Source of the DNA: Metabacillus endolithicus | GTDB lineage: Bacteria; Bacillota; Bacilli; Bacillales; Bacillaceae | Assembly: GCF_023078335.1 (NCBI RefSeq) | Contig: NZ_CP095550.1 | Location: forward strand, 3,516,001-3,580,000 | Direction of reading: 5' to 3' | DNA: 64,000 nucleotides | In this document: in pieces, positions 9,284-18,761 of the stretch | Layout: every line of letters starts with the position of its first letter | Position numbering within the stretch: the stretch's first letter is position 1 | Translations under genes and position numbers: made by a program | The notes under the pieces: generated by a model | What the model saw: the letters and a program-made list of their open reading frames with translations, nothing else | Database searches by the model: none | What the model was told of the DNA's origin: nothing

Positions 9284-9661
9284 ATGAATACTAGAATCGA
9301 ATTAAATAAAGCAACATTAGAAAACAACATACTTATATTAGAAGCAACAGAAATGCAAACTTCACTACAGGATGTAGAAGCGAAGGGACAAATGCTTGTT
9401 GATTCGGATCATCTAGCGTTTATTTACATATTAGAGTCTGGTGATGAATTTGTCTATGCTAGTTTACCTGAGAGCATTTGGCCTAACTTAAAGGAAGCTT
9501 TGGATAAAGAGATAAAGATTGAACTAAAATTAAACAATGAGCAGATTGAGCTAGTTAATCTTATAGATGAATTAAGTTATTTGTTAGAGAACATCAAAGA
9601 TAATGCAAACTATGGTGAAGAAATGGAAAACAAAGTTGTTGAGATCTTTGCCTTAGCTTAG
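9284..9661 (+). CDS. yjbL: YjbL-like protein of unknown function
   Basis: A 125-residue acidic cytosolic protein without signal peptide or membrane segment. Its place (between divergent yjbK and relQ) and its length match YjbL of B. subtilis, whose function is not known. GGAAGGAG lies ahead of the ATG. It is probably co-transcribed with relQ, ppnKA and yjbO. Confidence 0.8.
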   Translation: MNTRIELNKATLENNILILEATEMQTSLQDVEAKGQMLVDSDHLAFIYILESGDEFVYASLPESIWPNLKEALDKEIKIELKLNNEQIELVNLIDELSYLLENIKDNANYGEEMENKVVEIFALA

Positions 9662-9778
9662 TCCAGAGTTTGCCTGGTGAGACTCTCAGGCTTTATTTCA
9701 ATAACTTTGTTTCACAGCTTTAATGATTTGAACATGTCTATTGGAACAGCAACAGGTGGTCGTGTTAGGGGGATGCAT

Positions 9779-10441
9779 ATGGAAGGGGAACAATGGAAGT
9801 CATTTTTGGCTCCTTATAACCAAGCAGTTGAGGAATTAAAGGTAAAATTACGAGGAATTCGCTCGCAATATGAACTTGAACATTCACATTCACCAATTGA
9901 ATTTGTAACTGGTCGCGTGAAGCCAATTGCCAGTATTTTAGATAAAGCGAAGCGTAAAAACATAAGCCTATCTAACATAGAGGAAGGTTTACAAGATATC
10001 GCGGGTATTAGAATGATGTGTCAATTTGTTGATGATATTCGTTTTGTTGTTAATATGTTAAAAAGCAGAAATGATTTGGAGATCATAGAGGAACGAGATT
10101 ATATTACATCTCAAAAAGATAGTGGATATCGTTCCTATCATCTTGTTGCTAAATACCCGGTACAAACAATATCTGGTGAAAAGAAATTACTTGTTGAAAT
10201 CCAAATTAGAACATTATCAATGAACTTTTGGGCAACAATTGAGCACTCATTAAATTATAAATATAGCGGAAATATTCCTGATAATATTAAAGTAAGATTA
10301 AAAAGGGCAGCGGAAGCAGCATATTCACTTGATGAGGAGATGTCCCAAATTAGAGGGGAAATTCAAGAAGCCTCAAGCTGTTTTCTCACGAAAGACGGAC
10401 AAAAAATAAAATCGAACAAAGATTTTAAATTTAAACGATAA
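9779..10441 (+). CDS. relQ: Small (p)ppGpp synthetase RelQ/SasB (YjbM)
   Basis: A small alarmone synthetase that makes (p)ppGpp from ATP and GTP/GDP. It has the complete RelA/SpoT synthetase core: [60 protein letters not shown]. No hydrolase or regulatory domain is present, as expected for SasB, which is a tetramer. I place the start at 9779 (MEGEQWKSF), six bases after AGGGGG; in-frame codons up to 9677 lack a ribosome site and lie outside the family alignment. It stands ahead of NAD kinase as in B. subtilis. Confidence 0.95.
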   Translation: MEGEQWKSFLAPYNQAVEELKVKLRGIRSQYELEHSHSPIEFVTGRVKPIASILDKAKRKNISLSNIEEGLQDIAGIRMMCQFVDDIRFVVNMLKSRNDLEIIEERDYITSQKDSGYRSYHLVAKYPVQTISGEKKLLVEIQIRTLSMNFWATIEHSLNYKYSGNIPDNIKVRLKRAAEAAYSLDEEMSQIRGEIQEASSCFLTKDGQKIKSNKDFKFKR

Positions 10442-10454
10442 AGGGGTCATTTTT

Positions 10455-11258
10455 ATGAAATTTGCCATATCATCCAAGGGAGATCCGGTTTCGAATTCAA
10501 TTATGCAAAAAATGAAAACCTACCTATTGGATTTTCAACTGGATTACGATGAAGATCAGCCGGATATTGTTATTTCTGTAGGTGGTGATGGTACCCTTTT
10601 ATACGCCTTTCATCGCTATCGAAGCAGATTAGACAAAACTGCCTTTATTGGGGTGCATACAGGGCATCTTGGGTTTTATGCTGATTGGGTTCCAGAAGAA
10701 ATTGAAAAGCTTGTGATTGCTATTGCTAAAACCCCGTATCAAATTGTTGAATACCCGATTTTAGAGGTTATTATTCGCCATAATGACGGGGGAAGAGAGG
10801 CAAGGTATCTAGCCCTTAATGAATGTACAGTGAAAAGTATCGAAGGTACACTTGTCATGAACGTTGAGATTAAAGGGCAAATGTTTGAAACATTCCGTGG
10901 TGATGGCTTGTGCATGTCTACACCATCAGGTAGTACAGCCTACAATAAAGCACTAGGTGGGGCAATTTTACATCCTTCTTTACGTGCCATTCAATTGGCG
11001 GAAATGGCTTCTATTAACAATCGTGTTTTCCGTACAATTGGTTCGCCATTAATTTTGCCTGAACATCACACGTGTATGTTGAAGCCTGTTAATGATGTTG
11101 ATTTTCAGATTACCATTGATCATCTTACCCTGTTACATAAAGATGTCAAATCAATTCAATGTCGTGTGGCAAATGAAAACGTACGTTTTGCTCGATTCAA
11201 GCCATTTCCTTTTTGGAAAAGAGTTCGTGACTCTTTTGTTGGAGATACAGATCGTTAA
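10455..11258 (+). CDS. ppnKA: NAD kinase
   Basis: ATP-dependent phosphorylation of NAD to NADP. The diagnostic GGDGT lies at residues 43-47 ([12 protein letters not shown]), with NECTVKS and the NAD-binding [16 protein letters not shown] further on. Length is 267 residues, as for B. subtilis NadF (YjbN). The stop codon overlaps the start of the next gene (TAATG), a sign of translational coupling with the pseudouridine synthase. Confidence 0.95.
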   Translation: MKFAISSKGDPVSNSIMQKMKTYLLDFQLDYDEDQPDIVISVGGDGTLLYAFHRYRSRLDKTAFIGVHTGHLGFYADWVPEEIEKLVIAIAKTPYQIVEYPILEVIIRHNDGGREARYLALNECTVKSIEGTLVMNVEIKGQMFETFRGDGLCMSTPSGSTAYNKALGGAILHPSLRAIQLAEMASINNRVFRTIGSPLILPEHHTCMLKPVNDVDFQITIDHLTLLHKDVKSIQCRVANENVRFARFKPFPFWKRVRDSFVGDTDR

Positions 11259-12166
11259 TGGAGTCAACATTTCAATTAGAGTGGAAAATTACATCAAAAG
11301 ATGATGGTAAGCTCGTTTTAGATTTTGTGAAAGAGAAAAAAATATCAAAGCGAGCTTTAACAGATATAAAATTTCATGGCGGAGATATCCTCGTGAATAA
11401 TAGTCATGTGACAGTTCGATATCAGTTAAAAAAAGATGATCTTTTAACCGTGATTTTTCCAAAGGAAGAAAAAGGACCAGGACTTGAGGCAGATCAAGTT
11501 CCCTTTAGCATCGTCTATGAAGATTCTCATTGTTTGGTTATTAATAAACCTCCTTTTGTACCATCAATTCCTTCGAGAGATCATGTAAGGGGAACATTAG
11601 CAAATGGATTAATTCACTATTATGAGGAGCATCATATTCCTTCCACCATTCATATTGTGAATCGTTTGGATAAAGATACTTCTGGGTTGATGTTAGTTGC
11701 AAAGCATCGTTTTGCTCATTCCTTGTTTTCAGATATGCAAAAAAGTAAAAGTATTCATCGTTCGTATGAGGCTTTTGTACATGGAGTGATGAAGGAGCAA
11801 CAAGGAACAATATCCAGTCCTATTGGACGAAAAAAAGACAGTATTATTGAGAGAGAAGTATGTGACGATGGCCAGAGTGCTGTCACACATTTTCAAGTGC
11901 TTCAACCCTACAAAGAGATAACACATGTAAAGTTAGTGTTAGAAACGGGGAGAACTCATCAAATTCGTGTTCACCTTTCATCAATAGGACATCCCTTATG
12001 TGGAGACACGCTATACGGTGGAAATCAACTGGATATTAATAGGCAAGCCTTACATAGCTCCGAGCTATCATTTTGGCATCCCTTATTAGAAAAAGATCTA
12101 TATTTTGAAGCGAAACTTCCGGAAGATATGGAGATATTAGCGAAAAGGACTCATCTTAATAATTGA
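11258..12166 (+). CDS. yjbO: RluA/RluD-family pseudouridine synthase (YjbO)
   Basis: An RNA uridine-to-pseudouridine isomerase. An N-terminal S4-like region (KKISKRALTDIKFHGGDILVN) precedes the catalytic domain with the active-site aspartate in NRLDKDTSGLM and the later GRTHQIRVHLSSIGHPLCGD. Length 302 residues. The RNA target cannot be told; the family modifies 23S rRNA or tRNA. Translation is coupled to the upstream NAD kinase by a one-base overlap. Confidence 0.92.
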   Translation: MESTFQLEWKITSKDDGKLVLDFVKEKKISKRALTDIKFHGGDILVNNSHVTVRYQLKKDDLLTVIFPKEEKGPGLEADQVPFSIVYEDSHCLVINKPPFVPSIPSRDHVRGTLANGLIHYYEEHHIPSTIHIVNRLDKDTSGLMLVAKHRFAHSLFSDMQKSKSIHRSYEAFVHGVMKEQQGTISSPIGRKKDSIIEREVCDDGQSAVTHFQVLQPYKEITHVKLVLETGRTHQIRVHLSSIGHPLCGDTLYGGNQLDINRQALHSSELSFWHPLLEKDLYFEAKLPEDMEILAKRTHLNN

Positions 12167-12182
12167 TGTGAGTCCTTTTTTT
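12143..12182 (+). terminator. Terminator after the relQ-yjbO operon
   Basis: The stem AAAAGGACTCATC / GATGTGAGTCCTTTT overlaps the yjbO stop and is followed by a T-run. Confidence 0.85.
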
Positions 12183-12202
12183 ATAAAATAGTTGGTTGCC
12201 CT

Positions 12203-12945
12203 TCATCCATCTTCCTTTTCCCGAAACCGTGACTCATCATAAGGAAGGCTTGAATCAACAGAAATTACTTCATCTTCAGGGTAACGGTAGGCTGTAAGCT
12301 TGTTACCAAACACCGCTCCAGTATCGATATTAATCGTTCGATTGGCTCGTTTAGGTTCTTTTATTGGAGTATGACCATAAACAATCATTGCCTTTCCTTG
12401 ATAATGCTGGCCCAGTCACGTCGTTCAGGAGTTCCATCAGGGTTCTTTTTACCAGTAATATCTCCATATAAAACAAAGGTTTTAACGGCATTGGAATTTT
12501 TCCCGATATAATCTTCCCTAATTCCAGCATGAGCCACAATTAGCTTTCCGTTATCAAGAATTTGATAAAGAGGTGCTGCTTCATAAAGAAACGTAAACTG
12601 ATTTTTCACTTCAGCTTTCTTTTTAGGTGGTAATTCCTCGTATTCTGCTACTGTTGTTTCAAGACCGTGAGTGATTTGAACTTTGTTTCCAAGAAAGTAG
12701 CGGTACAGCTTATTGCAGTGATTGCCTGGAGAATAATGTGCACCTTCTTTTTGAACAAGCTGGTAGACAACCTCAATTACTTTTATAGATTCAGGCCCGC
12801 GATCGGTTAAATCTCCAACAAATGCAAGCTTTCTATCATCAGGATGAATGGGAATTCCAGTTGTCCAGTTATAGCCCATTTTTTTTGTTAGCTCTTCAAA
12901 TTCACGAAAACATCCATGAATATCGCCAATAACATCAATTTTCAT
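12203..12945 (-). pseudogene. prpE: PrpE-type bis(5'-nucleosyl)-tetraphosphatase, frameshifted
   Basis: A metallophosphoesterase with [22 protein letters not shown] and YGHTP motifs, matching PrpE (YjbP), which hydrolyses Ap4A and dephosphorylates proteins and acts in spore germination. The frame ends early at 12385 (WASIIKERQ), while the C-terminal third ([13 protein letters not shown] onward) continues in another frame to 12203. One base is missing near 12402-12406; restoring it gives the usual [11 protein letters not shown] join and about 247 residues. The start at 12945 has AGAGGTGA upstream. Either a sequencing indel or a fresh mutation. Confidence 0.85.
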
Positions 12946-12968
12946 ATGTATCACCTCTTTATCAAAGT

Positions 12969-13002
12969 GTAAAAAAAAGTACCCTATTTATAAGGGTACC
13001 AC
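12969..13002 (-). terminator. Terminator after the SEDS gene
   Basis: On the reverse strand GGTACCCT and AGGGTAC pair around a TATAAAT-like loop and are followed by a run of eight T. Confidence 0.8.
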
Positions 13003-13007
13003 TTCGA

Positions 13008-14186
13008 TTAGTCAAACATGTATTTTCTTGTTCGTGAGCGCACATTTAGAACAATTCCGATAGCAACCATATAAGTGGCAAGAGAGCTTCCTCCATAGCT
13101 GACAAATGGTAATGGCAGCCCCGTAATTGGTAGTAAAATTTCAATCGTCATGCCTACATTTTGGAAAACCTGAAATGTAATCATACCGATAACACCTGTG
13201 CATAAGAAGCTGCCAAACGGATCATTGCTTTCTAGAGAGATATGAATCATGCGATAGATAAGTAAGAAAAACAGTGAAACAACAATACTACCGCCAATAA
13301 ATCCAAATTGCTCTGAAATAATCGCAAAGATAAAATCAGTATGTGCCTCAGGTAAATAAACTTCCAGGTTTTGATAGCCTTTTCCACGTAATTCACCCGA
13401 TCCAATAGCTAGCAATGATTTAACAAGCTGAAATCCTTGCTCACCAGAATATTCCCAAGGATTAAGCCATCCGTAAAATCGATCTAGCTGATATTCTTCT
13501 CCTCGTAAAATATATTTTAAGAAAAAATCAGGATATTTAATAAAGATGAAAATAAATGTTCCGGCTCCGATTAAAAAAGTAGAGGCCGCTGTAACAATAA
13601 TTCGCCATTGAATCCCTGAGATTAGAATGAGCGATCCGATTATCGCACAAAAGACCATTGTCATTCCCATATCCGGCTGTCTTATTAAAAGAAGGACAGG
13701 CGGAGCAGCAGCCGCAGCAATTTTTCCAATTAAGAGAAAATCATCTGCTAATGTATTTTTAGGGTATTTTTCACGATGATCTGTAATAATCTTACTCAAG
13801 ACAATGATAATAATAATTTTCATTAATTCCGAAGGCTGAAAATTCCCTAATGGACCAATTCTGTACCAGCTTGTTGCTCCTTTAATTGTTTGAACAATAC
13901 CTTGTGGTAAAACTTCAAGACCTAGTAAAAGGAGTAAACCAAAGCCGTATAAATACCAGGCTAGCTGCTTAAATCGGTCATAATCAATCAGCATCGTAAC
14001 GACAACAGCAAATGCTCCGATAATATACCATTGAATTTGTTTCATTGAAAAATTTATACCCTTTAGTGTTTCTGGAAGGGTGGATTCAGCACTGTTTATC
14101 GCGAATGAACTCACGATAGCTAATAAAAACATGATAAAAATTAATGTGTAATCTATTTGTTGTTGTGGGGATTTTTCGTTTGTCAT
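13008..14186 (-). CDS. SEDS-family peptidoglycan polymerase (RodA/FtsW-like)
   Basis: A polytopic membrane protein of 392 residues with about ten hydrophobic segments. It has the SEDS signatures QPSELMKI and, near the C-terminus, LPLPFVSYGGSS. SEDS proteins polymerise lipid II with a partner class B PBP; no PBP gene is nearby. The length and the early TSTRY-like region (KGATSWYRIGPLGNFQPSE) fit RodA better than SpoVE. The gene is not part of this locus in B. subtilis, so this is probably an extra paralog and no symbol is given. The start at 14186 has AAAGGGA upstream. Confidence 0.88.
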   Translation of the reverse strand: MTNEKSPQQQIDYTLIFIMFLLAIVSSFAINSAESTLPETLKGINFSMKQIQWYIIGAFAVVVTMLIDYDRFKQLAWYLYGFGLLLLLGLEVLPQGIVQTIKGATSWYRIGPLGNFQPSELMKIIIIIVLSKIITDHREKYPKNTLADDFLLIGKIAAAAAPPVLLLIRQPDMGMTMVFCAIIGSLILISGIQWRIIVTAASTFLIGAGTFIFIFIKYPDFFLKYILRGEEYQLDRFYGWLNPWEYSGEQGFQLVKSLLAIGSGELRGKGYQNLEVYLPEAHTDFIFAIISEQFGFIGGSIVVSLFFLLIYRMIHISLESNDPFGSFLCTGVIGMITFQVFQNVGMTIEILLPITGLPLPFVSYGGSSLATYMVAIGIVLNVRSRTRKYMFD

Positions 14187-14546
14187 AGTCGATCCCTTTC
14201 TAAATCGTTAAACTTGAAATTTTCTATATAGTCATTGTATCATTAACCATCTTAATGGATTGTGAACGATTTGCAAAGGATCCATTTCATAATGGCTGTA
14301 TTCTTAGGGTGAATTTTAGATGACAGTTAACTTCTGTTCCAGAATATAAAACAATTGATGGAAGAAAACTCTCTAAAAGGAAATGTTTTATTTTTGTAAA
14401 TAATGTTCATCTTATTGCTTCAATAAATGCATATAGAATATTATAGTTATTATAATATGAATCGCAATATGTAGAAATACTCAAGTATTTGTCGGAATTT
14501 CGTTTGTATTCCTTAATATATTTGACAAAGAGAGGAGGAACAGACT
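14187..14546. other. Divergent intergenic region upstream of mgtE
   Basis: These 360 AT-rich bases lie between the divergent SEDS and mgtE genes and hold no convincing gene. Because mgtE genes often follow an M-box magnesium riboswitch I searched by eye for its conserved segments and did not see them. A TATTATAATATG stretch near 14448 could serve as a -10 region. A GAGAGGAGGA ribosome site ends the region. Confidence 0.5.
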
Positions 14547-15914
14547 TTGTCAGAAGAAAGAGAACAAGTTGAGCTTGAAGAAGGATCGCTGCTTACAGCA
14601 CTTACTCAGAAAAATATGGATGATTTTCGTTCCGTGTTTTTAGAGCAGCATCCTTACGACCAGGCCAGCTTTTTTATTAAGCTTGACCCAGAAGATCGCC
14701 AGACTGTTTATCATTTTCTTTCTCCAGAAGAAATGGCAGCGGTCTTTGAAAATATTGAAGATGAAGATGGTCTGTATCAAACATTCTTATCAGAAATGGA
14801 CCCAACGTTTGCTGCTCAAATGCTTGCACAGATGTATGCAGATGATGCTGTTGACGTTTTAAATGAGCTTGATAAAGATCAGGTTGCAAGTTATTTAACA
14901 ATAATGGACGATGAAGCAGCTGAAGAAATACGAGAGTTGCTTCATTATGAAGAATATACAGCCGGGAGTATCATGACAACGGAGTATATCTCCATTCATG
15001 CTCATCAAACGGTTCATTCTGCCATGCAAATATTGAAGAAAGAAGCTCCGAACGCTGAAACAATTTATTATGTATTCGTTGTGGATGAAGATGAAAAGGT
15101 TGCTGGTGTTATTTCGTTAAGAGATTTAATTATTAGTGAGCCTGATACGATGATTTCAGACATTATGAATGAACGTGTTTACTCGGTAAGTGTTGCGGAA
15201 GATCAAGAAGAAGTTGCAAGAAAAATGAAAGACTATAACTTCCTTGCACTCCCAGTCGTTGATTTTCAAGGACATCTGCTCGGAATTATCACTGTTGATG
15301 ATATCGTCGATGTTATTGATGAAGAAGCAAGTGATGACTATTCAAAGCTTGCTGCGGTATCTGACGTTGACTCCACTGATAGAGGACCGTTTTCTGCTGC
15401 CAAAAAAAGGTTGCCATGGTTAATTATATTATTATTTCTTGGAATGTTTACAGCAAGTTTAATTGGTCGATTTGAAGCAACATTAGAGAAGGTTGCTATT
15501 TTAGCCGTGTTTATTCCTTTAATTGCCGGTATGGCAGGAAACACTGGAACACAGGCTTTAGCCGTTGCTGTTAGAAGAATTTCACTTGGTGATACTGAAG
15601 ATCAAACTCTTAGTAAGATGATTGTTCGGGAGGCAGGTACAGGTTTAATAACAGGGGCCATTTGTGGTGTGGTTGTGACTGTTGTTGTTTTTGTATGGCA
15701 AGGTGACTTATTTTTAGGTGCACTAGTAGGTATCTCAATCTTGGCTACACTAACTGTAGCGACGATTTCTGGTGCCTTTATTCCATTAATTATGCATAAA
15801 TTGAAGGTGGATCCGGCTGTTGCATCTGGTCCTTTTATTACAACTATAAATGATATTATTAGTATTTTAATTTATTTTGGTATGGCAACTTTGTTTATGC
15901 AATATTTAATTTAA
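14547..15914 (+). CDS. mgtE: Magnesium transporter MgtE
   Basis: Mg2+ channel/transporter of 455 residues. Domains in order: the superhelical N domain (about 10-130, with PYDQASFFIKLDPEDRQ), two CBS domains (about 135-260, SIMTTEYISI and DIMNERVYSV) and five membrane helices (about 285-455, including PLIAGMAGNTGTQ, the family pore signature). The cytosolic domains close the pore when Mg2+ is plentiful. The start is TTG at 14547 after GAGAGGAGGAACAGACT. In B. subtilis the main mgtE lies elsewhere, so this is an extra or relocated copy. Confidence 0.93.
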   Translation: MSEEREQVELEEGSLLTALTQKNMDDFRSVFLEQHPYDQASFFIKLDPEDRQTVYHFLSPEEMAAVFENIEDEDGLYQTFLSEMDPTFAAQMLAQMYADDAVDVLNELDKDQVASYLTIMDDEAAEEIRELLHYEEYTAGSIMTTEYISIHAHQTVHSAMQILKKEAPNAETIYYVFVVDEDEKVAGVISLRDLIISEPDTMISDIMNERVYSVSVAEDQEEVARKMKDYNFLALPVVDFQGHLLGIITVDDIVDVIDEEASDDYSKLAAVSDVDSTDRGPFSAAKKRLPWLIILLFLGMFTASLIGRFEATLEKVAILAVFIPLIAGMAGNTGTQALAVAVRRISLGDTEDQTLSKMIVREAGTGLITGAICGVVVTVVVFVWQGDLFLGALVGISILATLTVATISGAFIPLIMHKLKVDPAVASGPFITTINDIISILIYFGMATLFMQYLI

Positions 15915-16042
15915 CTAGATTTCAGCTTTAGAGCATATTGTTACAAGTTATGCTCTAGGTTGTATATGATAGAAGGTATACATTCTTCGCTAGATTTTCT
16001 AACCTTTGTATGTTCATGAATTTAAGATAAAGGAGGGATACG

Positions 16043-17890
16043 ATGCATGGAGCATCTGTAACTTCATTAGTTATTGTTATTCTCGCAGCATTTCTAACCC
16101 CTATTTTGCTACATCGATTAAAGCTAAACTTTATGCCAGTCGTCGTAGCCGAAATTATCGTTGGGTTAATTATTGGAAAAAGTGGTTTTGATGTTGTCCA
16201 CCAGGATATGTGGCTTGAGACATTATCAATGCTTGGATTTATTTTCTTAATGTTTCTTAGTGGTCTTGAAATAGACTTTACAGCTTTTGCAGGAGGAAAG
16301 AAAAAGGAAAAGCTTCCTTCTGGTAAAGATGCACCTAATGCGTTTTTCGTATCACTCATCGTATTTGTTGGGATTTTTGCTCTATCCTTATTATTATCCT
16401 ACATCTTTGTATGGATCGGGTTAATGGATAACGCGTTTTTAATGACCTTAATTATTTCGACTATTTCTCTAGGAGTAGTAGTACCTACATTAAAAGATGC
16501 AGGAATTATGAAATCGAATATTGGTCAAATTATTTTACTTGTGGCTGTTATCGCAGATTTAGTCACAATGGTGCTACTTGCTGTTTTTGCTTCCATTTAT
16601 GGTGGTGGAGACAACAATACCTGGTTGTTATTAGTTCTATTTGGAGCAGGTGTTGGGCTCTATTTCTTAGGAAAAACATTTATGAATCGTTCATTCATCG
16701 AAACAATGTCAAAAGGGACGATTCAAATTGGGACACGAGCTGTTTTTACGTTAATTATTTTATTAGTGGCGATTTCCGAAACAATTGGTGCCGAAAATAT
16801 TTTAGGAGCCTTTTTAGCAGGTGTGCTAGTTTCACTATTATCTCCTAACAAAGAAATGGTTCAAAAGCTTGATTCTTTCGGATATGGATTTCTTATTCCG
16901 ATTTTCTTTGTAATGGTTGGAGTTGATTTAGATATTTGGGCATTGTTTAAAGATCCAAAAATCTTCCTGCTTATTCCATTATTATTTATTGCACTTCTGA
17001 TCTCTAAGATTTTGCCTGTTTATTATTTGAAAAGATGGTACGATGGCAAAACAACACTTGCAGCTGGTTTTCTCTTAACATCCACGCTTTCTCTTGTCAT
17101 TGCTGCTGCTACGATTGGGGAGAGAATGGAGATTATCACAGCTGAAATGTCTGGTGCACTTATTTTAGTTGCCGTTATTACGAGTATAGTAACTCCGATT
17201 TTCTTTAAAAAACTATTTCCAAAAAGCGAAGGAAAACCAACCAAAATAAAGGTTGCCTTTATTGGTGCCAATCAAATGTCACTTCCTGTTACGAGAGAGC
17301 TAAACCAGGATCTTTATGAAACAACGGTTTATCATATTCAACAAGATAAAATTGATAAACAAATTTCTGAATCATTGTTTGATATTAGAGAAATTGGTGA
17401 TTTTCAGGTTGAAACATTAAAAGATCAAAATGCATTTGATGTAGATTTAATCGTTGTAGCTACAGGTGATGAACAACGAAATGCCGATATTGCCTTATTT
17501 GCAAAAAAAGAGCAAGTTGATCGAGTAATTGCTAGTGTGGCTTCTCCTGATTTAGCAAGTCAATTAAAGGATGAAGGTATTGATATTTTCTCTACACTTC
17601 TTTCAACAAAAACGATGCTTCGTGCTTTAATTGAAGCACCAAGTGTTATGAGAATCTTAACAAATCAGGAAACAACTCTATATCAAATTAACTTAAATAA
17701 TGCTAAATACGATAACATCCTGTTACGAAACTTTCCGTTTACAGGAGACATTATTTTTGTCCGTATTTTCAGAGGCAAAGATTCGATTGTTCCTCATGGA
17801 GATACAGACCTGAAATTAGGAGATCGTCTAATTGTGACGGGCTCTAGAGAATATGTAAATGAACTTAAACATGAGTTGGAATTGATATAA
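16043..17890 (+). CDS. yjbQ: Monovalent cation:proton antiporter-2 family protein YjbQ
   Basis: A CPA2-type Na+/K+:H+ exchanger of 615 residues. About twelve hydrophobic segments fill residues 5-395. They are followed by a TrkA-N-like cytosolic domain beginning VAFIGANQMSLPVTRELN and by a TrkA-C (RCK_C) domain near residues 545-615 (GDIIFVRIFRGKDSI, GDRLIVTGS). The regulatory tail implies control by nucleotides or ions. It is monocistronic here, with AAAGGAGGGATACG before the ATG, and lies directly upstream of the thiamine operon as in B. subtilis. Confidence 0.92.
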   Translation: MHGASVTSLVIVILAAFLTPILLHRLKLNFMPVVVAEIIVGLIIGKSGFDVVHQDMWLETLSMLGFIFLMFLSGLEIDFTAFAGGKKKEKLPSGKDAPNAFFVSLIVFVGIFALSLLLSYIFVWIGLMDNAFLMTLIISTISLGVVVPTLKDAGIMKSNIGQIILLVAVIADLVTMVLLAVFASIYGGGDNNTWLLLVLFGAGVGLYFLGKTFMNRSFIETMSKGTIQIGTRAVFTLIILLVAISETIGAENILGAFLAGVLVSLLSPNKEMVQKLDSFGYGFLIPIFFVMVGVDLDIWALFKDPKIFLLIPLLFIALLISKILPVYYLKRWYDGKTTLAAGFLLTSTLSLVIAAATIGERMEIITAEMSGALILVAVITSIVTPIFFKKLFPKSEGKPTKIKVAFIGANQMSLPVTRELNQDLYETTVYHIQQDKIDKQISESLFDIREIGDFQVETLKDQNAFDVDLIVVATGDEQRNADIALFAKKEQVDRVIASVASPDLASQLKDEGIDIFSTLLSTKTMLRALIEAPSVMRILTNQETTLYQINLNNAKYDNILLRNFPFTGDIIFVRIFRGKDSIVPHGDTDLKLGDRLIVTGSREYVNELKHELELI

Positions 17891-17925
17891 TTCTTATCGA
17901 TAAAAAACATCAGGGTATCTTACTC

Positions 17926-17953
17926 TTGAAAGTTTCCAAACATTTGGTATGAT
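17926..17953 (+). promoter_or_regulatory. Putative sigma-A promoter of the thiamine operon
   Basis: TTGAAA (17926-17931) and TATGAT (17948-17953) are separated by 16 bases and lie about 30 bases upstream of the TPP aptamer. Confidence 0.6.
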
Positions 17954-17983
17954 AGAAATAAGTAAATACGAGAGAAACAACCG

Positions 17984-18130
17984 CTAGGGGAGCCTTATAT
18001 AGAGGCTGAGATTAAAGTGTGACTTTAAGACCCTTATAACCTGATCTGGATGATACCAGCGTAGGGAAGTGGATACATCATGGTTATTTGTGTATGTAAA
18101 CCACTTTCCTATAGGAAAGTGGTTTTTTGC
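17984..18130 (+). promoter_or_regulatory. TPP riboswitch (THI box) with terminator
   Basis: The aptamer has all conserved THI-box parts in order: CTAGGGGAGCC, GGCTGAGATTAAA, AGACCCTTATAACCTGATCTGG, and TGATACCAGCGTAGGGAAG. A terminator follows at 18099-18128 (AACCACTTTCC / GGAAAGTGGTT plus T-run). The GGAAGTGG at the 3' edge of the aptamer can pair with CCACTTTCC, which gives the antiterminator. High thiamine diphosphate should therefore switch off tenI-thiO-thiS-thiG-thiF-thiD. Confidence 0.95.
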
Positions 18131-18170
18131 GTCCTATAAACTTTATTATTTAAGAATTCAGGTGAAAAAA

Positions 18171-18761
18171 GTGGAATTTCATGTCATTACAGATGGGAAG
18201 CAAACGGTAAATGAATTAACAGTGAAACTTAAAATGCTCCATCATGATGTGGATTATATTCACATCCGGGAAAAACAGAAAAAGGCTTCAGACATCATGT
18301 TACTTGTGTCAAATTTGCTTCAGCAGGGTGTACCGAAGGAAAAACTTGTGATCAATGATCGATTTGATGTTGCTTTATTACATAATATCCCTAATGTTCA
18401 TTTACCAGGTCACGGCCTTCCTGTTGAGGCAGTAAGAGCTTTTGACACACACGTAAGAATTGGACGGTCTGTCCACTCGCTTGAAGAAGCTCTTCGATGT
18501 GAAGAAGCGGGAGCGGATTACTTGTTATTTGGTCACATCTTTGAAACAAATTCTAAAGCAGCATTACTTCCAAGGGGTGTAGAACAATTAGCTGAAATTT
18601 GTGAGCGCATTACAATTCCAGTTATTGCGATAGGTGGCATTACTCCTAGCACAATTAAGATGCTTAAAAACGTAAGCGTTCATGGTGTTGCTGTTATGTC
18701 CTACGTTATGGCGAGCAGTGATCCAATTGCAGCTTTAACCAATTTAAAAGAGGGGGTTACC
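18171..18761 (+). CDS. tenI: Thiazole tautomerase TenI (reads in frame into ThiO)
   Basis: TenI converts the thiazole product of ThiG to its aromatic tautomer. The TIM-barrel motifs VEFHVITDG, VDYIHIREK, VHLPGHGL, IGRSVHSLEEA, ADYLLFGHIFET and IPVIAIGGIT are seen. The histidine in FGH is the catalytic one in TenI. The GTG at 18171 has AGGTG six bases upstream. There is no stop codon before the thiO ATG at 18762, so as given the two form one 570-codon frame. A one-base change in the G5 run at 18752-18756 would make tenI end shortly after the thiO start, the usual overlap. Unlike B. subtilis, no tenA precedes it. Confidence 0.88.

Noticed and set aside
11541..11926. Reverse ORFs inside yjbO
   Set aside because: They lie fully inside a conserved gene on the other strand, with no ribosome sites and no recognisable protein features.
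14187..14546. M-box magnesium riboswitch upstream of mgtE
   Set aside because: I looked for the conserved segments and did not see them; the region is AT-rich without a terminator hairpin before mgtE.
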